DNA of 64,000 nt from Raffaelea ambrosiae (lineage: Eukaryota; Ascomycota; Sordariomycetes; Ophiostomatales; Ophiostomataceae), in assembly GCA_002778195.1 (NCBI GenBank), contig PCDI01000004.1, positions 3,769,334-3,833,333 on the forward strand. Reading direction: 5' to 3'. The first letter of the stretch is position 1; each line of letters starts with the position of its first letter. A model generated the notes under the pieces. That model was given only the letters and a program-made list of their open reading frames with translations, was not told the origin of the DNA and searched no databases. A program made the position numbers and the translations under genes. Positions 58,262-64,000 of the stretch are shown one piece after another.

Positions 58262-58309
58262 AAAAAAGGAAAAAAGGAAAAAAGGAAAAAAGGAAAAAAG
58301 GAAAAAAGG
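58262..58309. repeat. (AAAAAAGG)6 minisatellite
   Basis: Six exact 8-bp copies flanked by A-rich sequence, about 85 bases beyond the 3' end of the tRNA gene. Confidence 0.9.
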
Positions 58310-58376
58310 AAAAAAAAAATGGAGAAAGAGTTTGAGACAGGAATGAGAAAATAAAAGCCAGAATGGAGAGAGCAAG

Positions 58377-58385
58377 AAAAAAAAA
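58377..58385 (-). terminator. Pol III terminator of tRNA-Lys
   Basis: A9 on the plus strand, read as T9 on the minus strand, ten bases after the tRNA discriminator base. It is a standard RNA polymerase III stop signal. Confidence 0.8.
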
Positions 58386-58395
58386 CTTCAACATT

Positions 58396-58490
58396 CGCCC
58401 TAGGCGGGGGTCGAACCCGCAACCTTGGGATGTATCATCGCTAAAGCATGAATAAAAGTCCCACGCTCTGGCCAATTGAGCTACCAGGGC
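58396..58490 (-). tRNA. tRNA-Lys (anticodon UUU) with 21-nt intron
   Basis: Read on the minus strand: acceptor stem GCCCTGG/CTAGGGC (one G-T pair), D-stem GCTC/GAGC with a 9-nt loop, anticodon stem TGGGA/TCCCA with loop CTTTTAA and anticodon TTT, 5-nt variable region, and T-arm GCGGG-TTCGACC-CCCGC. A 21-nt intron (starting TTCATGC) sits in the canonical place, one base 3' of the anticodon. The mature length is 73 bases plus discriminator G. Confidence 0.93.
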
Positions 58491-59399
58491 CGTCAAACAG
58501 GCACAAACCAAAATCATTGACTATCAATTTTTTGGCTTATTTCCTTTTAAGAAGCCACCAGTATGCTGCCACCAACAAATTGTGGGGCCAAGCCACAGAT
58601 AAAAAAAAATGCCTTGGTATCTTCGCCAGGAAGAATGGATAATATGGAATTCACCCAGGCGGTCAGTTGACGAGGATAGACGTTGTACCTGTACTCGCAG
58701 TAGCAGACGGTTAAGAGGCTGTACCACTGATGATTTAATTGTCTGTCTTGCCGGACGTCTTGTCTATACAAGTGGTGTCAGCCCAGATATAATTCTAGAG
58801 CTAAACCAGAGCCTGTCGGAACCAGAGAACAGCTTTGAGGCCAGCCCACGGGACCAGCAAGTACAACATGGCAACAATACTCTGCGGTCAGGAAACGGTG
58901 GGAGGTAACTATCATGTATTATGACGACCTTCCTTTGTTTGTGTGTAGAGTCGCATCGAGGGGGTTATTACCGCCGTCCTATCCCGCTAGACGCCTTTGC
59001 CACATCTGTACTCCCTCAAATAGATGGGCGTCGGCCTTGCGGGAGAACTGACATTGCTTCACATCATCAGGTTTCGAAATTCAAGTCACACGGAAGAAAG
59101 TTTCACACGAGGCCTCACTGACACAAGCTGTCAGTGGCTCTTATATCAACTTGGGCGTCGAACAGGAAATCACGCCTAGGTATCGCAGCCCTCTCGTGGG
59201 AATGAAGGCGAACTGGCTGGCATTGTTGGCTGTGGTCTTCAGTTCCACGTCGACTATAACGGCCGTATCTTGCAGCCGTATTTGACCAGTGCAGAAAGGC
59301 GGGCACCTCAGAAAATGTATCAACTGTTTGGCCTATTATTGACGAAGATATGCGACCTCCACCATACCATAGCGTCAAACAGATGTCGCTTAAAAACCG
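58491..59399. other. Intergenic region, no gene seen
   Basis: About 0.9 kb between the tRNA and the kinase relic. Only short unrelated open frames are present. Confidence 0.5.
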
Positions 59400-60211
59400 T
59401 TTCCCACATATCTCTTTCTAGCGGTTTGCAATGGCAAGCTATCCAGAGCTTGTGTTGCCATCTGTAGGTAATCTGCAAGACTGGATAGCATACGCAACAG
59501 CTCGTCCTTGATGCCCTTGTCTTCGGCCGCCCCAGCCAATACATCTCGTGCTGCCTTCCTCGGAGAGGTACAGTCCCGAGCCGCCTGGTACATAAATGAA
59601 CGGTTCTCGAAGGATACGGTCACCAGAATGGGCGAAGTCGAGACCGAATGGTGGCTCCTTACTTTTTGAACCTGCGACCGTTTCTTCCGACGGGGCTGTG
59701 GAGGGGCGCAATTCTGGGTTGACATCAACCACACTTGCATCTAGGTCAATTAGGCTATTGCCGACGTCAGATTGTCGAAACGCTGCCGCCAGCACAATAT
59801 TCGGTCACCATCCAAACAGATTGGCCGACAAGCAGTGAGTCGATCACTGTGCTGACATTGCGTGCTCTGCCAGCATTCAGCAATTTTAATGTGTTGATCT
59901 CCTTGGGGATGTCACCGAACGTGTCGCTAGTGCTGGCAGCCCCGGCTCCAGCAGCATCACTATCTTCAATGCTGATAATCTTTATAGCTACTACTTGCTT
60001 CTTTATAGCTACTACTTGCTGCATCTGGCCTCGTGCTGCGGCCTTGAAGACACACCCGAAGCTTCCCTTTCCGATGGGTCAAGACATACGGAGGAGGCTG
60101 CAGGCCAGCTGCAGTGCATTCCCGAGAGATGGCCTCCTGTGCTTTCATGGCCTCATTCGTGGCAGTTGCCTTCGTCCTTGACGGGACAGCCAGGCTTGAC
60201 TGTCTATCCAT
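59400..60211 (-). pseudogene. Relic of a Ste20/GCK-type protein kinase
   Basis: Minus-strand pieces of a serine/threonine kinase. An N-terminal part ends LQPPPYVLT, then after a frameshift comes the glycine loop IGKGSFGCVFKAAARGQMQ, the subdomain II motif VVAIK present twice owing to a 21-bp tandem duplication (59980-60021), DIPKEINTLKLLNAG, and the subdomain IV-V strand VWMVTEYCAGGSVST followed by a stop. Directly beyond, in another frame, the sequence resembles the C-terminal tail of these kinases (SDVGNSLIDLDASVVDV, ILREPFIYV; then DELLRMLSSLADYLQMATQALD in a third frame). The whole catalytic C-lobe (HRD, DFG, APE) is missing. Frameshifts plus this deletion make activity impossible. A functional paralogue probably exists elsewhere in the genome. 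Confidence 0.75.
59980..60021. repeat. 21-bp tandem duplication within the kinase relic
   Basis: The unit CTTTATAGCTACTACTTGCT plus T is repeated head to tail (59980-60000, 60001-60021, last base differing). On the minus strand it duplicates seven codons including the VAIK lysine motif. Confidence 0.85.
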
Positions 60212-60672
60212 GAGGTCCGAGGAGAAATCGGGGAAGATGGGAGGAGCTACATGCGCCAGATGCTTGTTGGCACTTTACGTATACCATTTCTCACTTAAGT
60301 GTGCTCGTTGTGGACGGAGTGTGTCTTGAATTGCAAGGGAAGGAATAAAATACTCCCTAGGTGATTCCAACACATTCCATTCAATATTTAGTCATGGCAA
60401 CCGAATAGGCTTTGTGTAGATGAGGCACTTGTGTTTGAACTATGTCTGTTTCGGGATTACATTCGACCGACGTGGTAGCACGGATGCTTTTTTGTCTTGA
60501 TCTGCGAACAACTTGGAACGCCCCTTTGTTTTGCCGGTATGCCACCAGAGGAGCGGTTTCATTTTGTCTTTCGTAGCAAAACACAATGGTGTCTTTATTT
60601 CCAGGATAAAGTTTTTGGCCAAGTTATCTTAAAAACAGATCTAAAAGGGCAGTTCTAAGCCGTTTATACTGA
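60212..60672. other. Intergenic region, no gene seen
   Basis: About 460 bases between the kinase relic and the 3' end of the chitin deacetylase gene. Nothing recognised. Confidence 0.45.
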
Positions 60673-61934
60673 CTACCAACAGCTTCCAAATCTCGTTTGG
60701 CATCCACCTGTGCAGTGAGCTTCAGTAACACCGCTTGTGCTGTTAGTATTACTGCATATGGTTGACAAAGTGTGCTGACGAAGCAAGAAAGAAGGAACAA
60801 CTCACCAGTATCCGTACTTGGAACAGCATTGACCAAAGGCAGAACCATGGCATGTCATTTCAGCAGTTGCACCGCATTCACCGTTGGTTGATGACGGAAG
60901 GGCGGCTTGCGCGTGGACGTGTTGATGAAGAGGTCGATGGAGCTTTGGCGCGGGAGCAGTATTGTTTTGAGCTGGTGATGCCCCAGGTAGTGCTTTGCGG
61001 TACCAGTTTTCCTGTGGATCTCCTAAGCACTCACCTACGGTCACTGGGCGGTATCCGAGCTCCCGCAGAGTAGATATCATGAAGGGTATAAGGCTGACCA
61101 CCGTCTCGCGGTGGGAATCGTGCGTCAGGACAATGTGGCCACTTCGGCTATCCTCCTGATTGTACCCCGAGTTTCGGAGTGTGTCGGCAAAGTAGTCTTT
61201 GGACCACTGGATGGCGGATGAGTCGTCATAGAGATAGTCTTTGGTATCAACATCAAAGTTTATTACGTGGTAGCCACGCCGGTGTAGGTCTTCGAGACAG
61301 CCAGATCCTTCCGAACATGAACCATACGGGGGTCGCATATACGTTGGGAAATAGCCAAGAACGTTTTGCAGAGCATTTTCATTGTATTCCATTTGCTGGT
61401 CCCGCACATGGGGTGGGGCCCATGACAAGTCTTCGTGGCTCCATGTGTGGCTGGCAATTTGGTGTCCCTCGGCGATCATCCGGCGAAGAAGAGCAGGCCA
61501 CGGCGTTGAGGGGTCGTCAATGGTGCCGAAAGGATTGTTGTTTCCGTTCACGAAGAACGTTGCCTTGACACCATGGGAGCTGAGAATATCCAGAGCCATG
61601 CTGGTGTACTGATTTGGGCCGTCATCAAATGTCAAAGCAACGGTTCCTGGTACGGTACACTCCACGATGATGGATCCTGGGACTAGTTAAAATCTGCATG
61701 CTCGATCTCGACTCTTGGATGGAGCACATGTAGCAACTCACCGTAAGGGACGTTGCCAATATGGGGTCTTGAGTCTCCAATAACCTCTCCTGCTGGGGAT
61801 GGCTTAACCTTGGGATCATAGACAGCCCTTTTACTGAGGGATTCTGAAGTTGAATGCGAATCAGTCTCTTGCAAGACGTTTGCAAATTGAGCAAGGCCAG
61901 CAAGGATGCGCGAAAGCGAGAATCCACGAGACAT
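60673..61934 (-). CDS. Chitin deacetylase (CE4) with C-terminal CBM18
   Basis: Secreted or wall-associated enzyme converting chitin to chitosan. Three exons: 61742-61934, 60806-61676, 60673-60733, total 374 residues. The N-terminus MSRGFSLSRILAGLAQFANV is a plausible signal peptide. CE4/NodB motifs are all present: TFDDGP (catalytic base and metal Asp), SHTWSHEDL (metal His pair), RPPYGSC, FDVDTKDY and IVLTHDSH (catalytic His). A Pro/Ala/His linker leads to a chitin-binding CBM18 (NGECGATAEMTCHGSAFGQC, then CSKYGYCGVTEAHC, ending GSCW), whose last part needs the short third exon. Exon 2 has two acceptors six bases apart; the proximal one (at 61677) gives VPYGSIIVECT, the usual family sequence. 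Such enzymes mask chitin from host or bacterial chitinases. Confidence 0.92.
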
Positions 61935-62778
61935 GACAACGACGGCTGTGCAACTATTCTATGTGGTTTGGATGTTTTGTGGGTTGGACCGAGCTTGGTT
62001 CTTTTTTTGCCAGACCAGATAAAAGAAAAAAAGAGAAGCCCGGGTTTTTGTACGGTCCTGGCGTCGAGGGTATGATGCCCTCCGAACTGCCAACGCGTGT
62101 CTACGGCCGTATGGTCCAACAAGGAGAACTGAACTGACTTCGATTAGCTAATGGCGATCAAGTATTAGCAGCATAAGTTGACTCATCAATGGTATTGCCC
62201 ATAAACCCTAACGTCAGCATGATGCCATGGTGCTTGCTGAAGACTCTCGATTTAGTCCCAGATCATTAAAATGAGGTAACCAGATGAACGAAGTGCCGGA
62301 CAGGACAGGCAGCTTTGTGAACCCGCGGACCTGTTCTCTCCATCCATGTATCATTCTTCGGGTAGCAATACAACAACGACTAGTAAGTAGTTCCTGCGTA
62401 TCGGAAAGATAGGGGCAGAGACTTATCTATAGAGGAGAATGGCGAGCTGGTTAGCATGGGTTGCCGCCTACATCAGGGTGCTTTTTACCAACATTGGTCT
62501 TTAGATTTTGCTACCCACCTTTCGTACGTACGCAAGCACGGTCTGTTGTTTTGTTTGTCGAGGTTCCGCATGCTACGTCACACCCCCTTTGCAAGTCCGC
62601 CAACATTACGACTACATATGTCACTGGCGTGTGCTGGCCTCTAGTCTGCAACTCATCCTGGGCGAGCTGTTCGTTGTCAAGGGGAACAGTCGAACAACAG
62701 ACGGCTGCGGATAACGTAGCAGGGGAAACACCATGTGCTCATTCTTACGTCTACTGTATATAAATCAATCTACTTTTT
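61935..62778. other. Intergenic region, no gene seen
   Basis: 844 bases between the chitin deacetylase promoter side and the 3' end of the acyl-CoA synthetase gene. No recognisable gene. Confidence 0.5.
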
Positions 62779-64000
62779 CTACAGCCTCGCCTTACCTCCG
62801 TGCAAGCGTTCCCAGTCGTCGCGGGTGAAGGGGATGTATGTCACACCTTTGCCGTGGCCGTCTATCCATAGTACCTCGTCACCATTGGTGACCTTATCCG
62901 GATGTATGCCTTCCCGCTTTAACGGAACCTTGTCTTGTTTGTTATTGTGTGTCGCCGAGACCTCTTTGACGTGGCGGATGAAGATGGGTACTGCATATCG
63001 TGGGAGGTGTTTCCTGGCATGTCTAGGACATGGTGTTAATACAAAGACGGTGAAGAAGAAAGATGGAGAAGAGAACGAGATGGAGCTAAAAAATATGCTC
63101 CTGCCATAGAAAACCGCCAAGCATGTCAATTAAGAAAAAGAGTGGAAAATATTACACTCACTTTAAAAACTCCTGATGGTTGAAGTGTGCCTTTTGCTCT
63201 GGGTCTAGGCAGATGGCTGCCGCCCCTGCCTTACCGTCGTGGCCTGGCAAATCAACGCCATACACGTTCGCCTCGAGCACACCCGGAAACTTGCCGAGCA
63301 CTTCACTGACCTCGGCCGTCGACACGTTCTCGCCTTTCCAGCGGAACGTGTCACCCAGCCGGTCAAGGAAGAACCAGCGTCCATCGTCGTCGCGGCGCAG
63401 TGCGTCGCCGGTCCGGTAGTAGCAGTCGCCTTTGCGAAACACATCTCGTGCATATTTCTTTTCGGTAGCTTCCGTGTTTTCCACATACCCTCCAAAGGAG
63501 CGCTCGCCGGGAATTCGCACCAAAATCTCACCACCCAGACGATATGGCACGCGGTACGCAAACCCCGTGTCAGGATCTCGGGCAATGTCGCCTGTATCGG
63601 CATCAACGGCCACCGGCACCAGCTCATTGCGATATTTGAGACGCAGCAGAAGACCGTGGTGGCCAACGCTGTTAATCAAGAAATCGCCACGGCAGGGGTT
63701 ATCCAATTGCAACATGCCTTCGGTGCTGTTGAAGAATTCGTTGATTTTCGTGATGCCAAAACGGTCTCGGAAGCGGCGCCACACGTCTGGCCGCAGGCCG
63801 TTGCCGACGATGCTGTGCACTGCATGGTTCTTGTCGTCGGGCGATTCAGGTGCGGCTAGTAGGTAGCGCAGCGTCTCGCCAACGTAGACGAACCAGGTCG
63901 CGCGCGAGTCGCGAATGTCGGCCCAAAAGTTGGACACACTGAACTTCTGTGCGATCAACACCGTCGTGCCGGACAGCACTAGACCAATACAAGTCAGGCC
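62779..64000 (-). CDS. Very-long-chain acyl-CoA synthetase / fatty-acid transporter (FAT1/FATP type), 3' part
   Basis: ATP-dependent acyl-CoA ligase of the ANL superfamily that activates (very-)long-chain fatty acids during uptake or peroxisomal oxidation. Two exons are visible: 63162 to beyond 64000, and 62779-63022; they join as FLK|HARKHLPRYAVPIFIR. Motifs: FVYVGETLRYLLAAPES (typical of FATP/VLCS proteins), ITKINEFFNSTEGMLQL (the ATP/AMP-binding A5-like motif, usually EFYGATEG), YYRTGDALRRDDDGRWFFLDRLGD, and the VLACS/FATP signature DTFRWKGENVSTAEV. The C-terminal sub-domain ends at 62779-62781. The N-terminal half, including the P-loop-like ATP motif, is outside the window. The frame is open to the edge with no frameshift. 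Confidence 0.9.

Larger units (their letters stand above)
55968..58395. other. Gene-poor region
   Basis: 2.4 kb with no recognised gene. A 269-codon minus-strand open frame at 56460-57269 is present but has no family resemblance and overlaps other open frames. The AAAAAAGG array (58262-58309) and the tRNA terminator lie at its right end. Confidence 0.5.

Overview
The window is nuclear DNA of a filamentous ascomycete (Pezizomycotina, most likely a Sordariomycete). The evidence is short GT-AG introns in nearly every gene, CBM20 amylolytic enzymes, a Zn2Cys6 regulator, an ankyrin-CorA fusion protein, a fungal ATP13/cya-5-type protein and moderate GC with long gene-poor spacers. The species cannot be fixed from the sequence alone. 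Exon structures were built by hand from splice signals and from recalled family patterns; no search was run.

Layout. 1-4 kb: end of an amino-acid permease, an Old Yellow Enzyme homologue whose active-site Tyr is Phe, and a transcription-factor-like gene without a zinc cluster. 4.2-20.8 kb: a carbohydrate block made of glucoamylase (GH15+CBM20), a decayed SDR pseudogene, an alpha-glucoside/sugar transporter, an Ams1-type alpha-mannosidase (GH38) and an alpha-amylase (GH13+CBM20). Both amylase genes carry a CGGN8CGG (AmyR-type) site upstream, so the block looks like a starch-utilisation locus: extracellular hydrolysis to glucose and maltose, uptake, and co-induction. 20.8-22.9 kb: gene-free, with an assembly gap, two adjacent inverted repeats and a 19-bp tandem repeat. 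22.9-27.4 kb: a flavin monooxygenase followed on the same strand by a Zn2Cys6 regulator.

29-35 kb: a small secreted CBM52-like protein and a large ankyrin/CorA-like membrane protein with a 15-nt microexon. 36-43 kb: an unresolved membrane-protein gene, a GTPBP1-type translational GTPase and an LDB19/Art1 alpha-arrestin with two PPxY motifs. 43.1-48.7 kb: a 5.6-kb stretch with no recognisable gene. 48.7-56 kb: housekeeping genes, including two head-to-head pairs: DUF7719-like membrane protein / GPI12, and ATP13-type mitochondrial protein / LSM3. A small single-pass membrane protein follows. 58.4 kb: tRNA-Lys(UUU) with an intron. 59.4-60.2 kb: relic of a Ste20/GCK-type kinase. 60.7-64 kb: chitin deacetylase with a CBM18, and the 3' part of a FAT1-type acyl-CoA synthetase running off the window.

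Several homopolymer junctions (T36-G15, A16-G13), an N-gap and paired frameshifts in the amylase CBM20 suggest local assembly or base-call errors, which should be excluded before biological readings of those sites.
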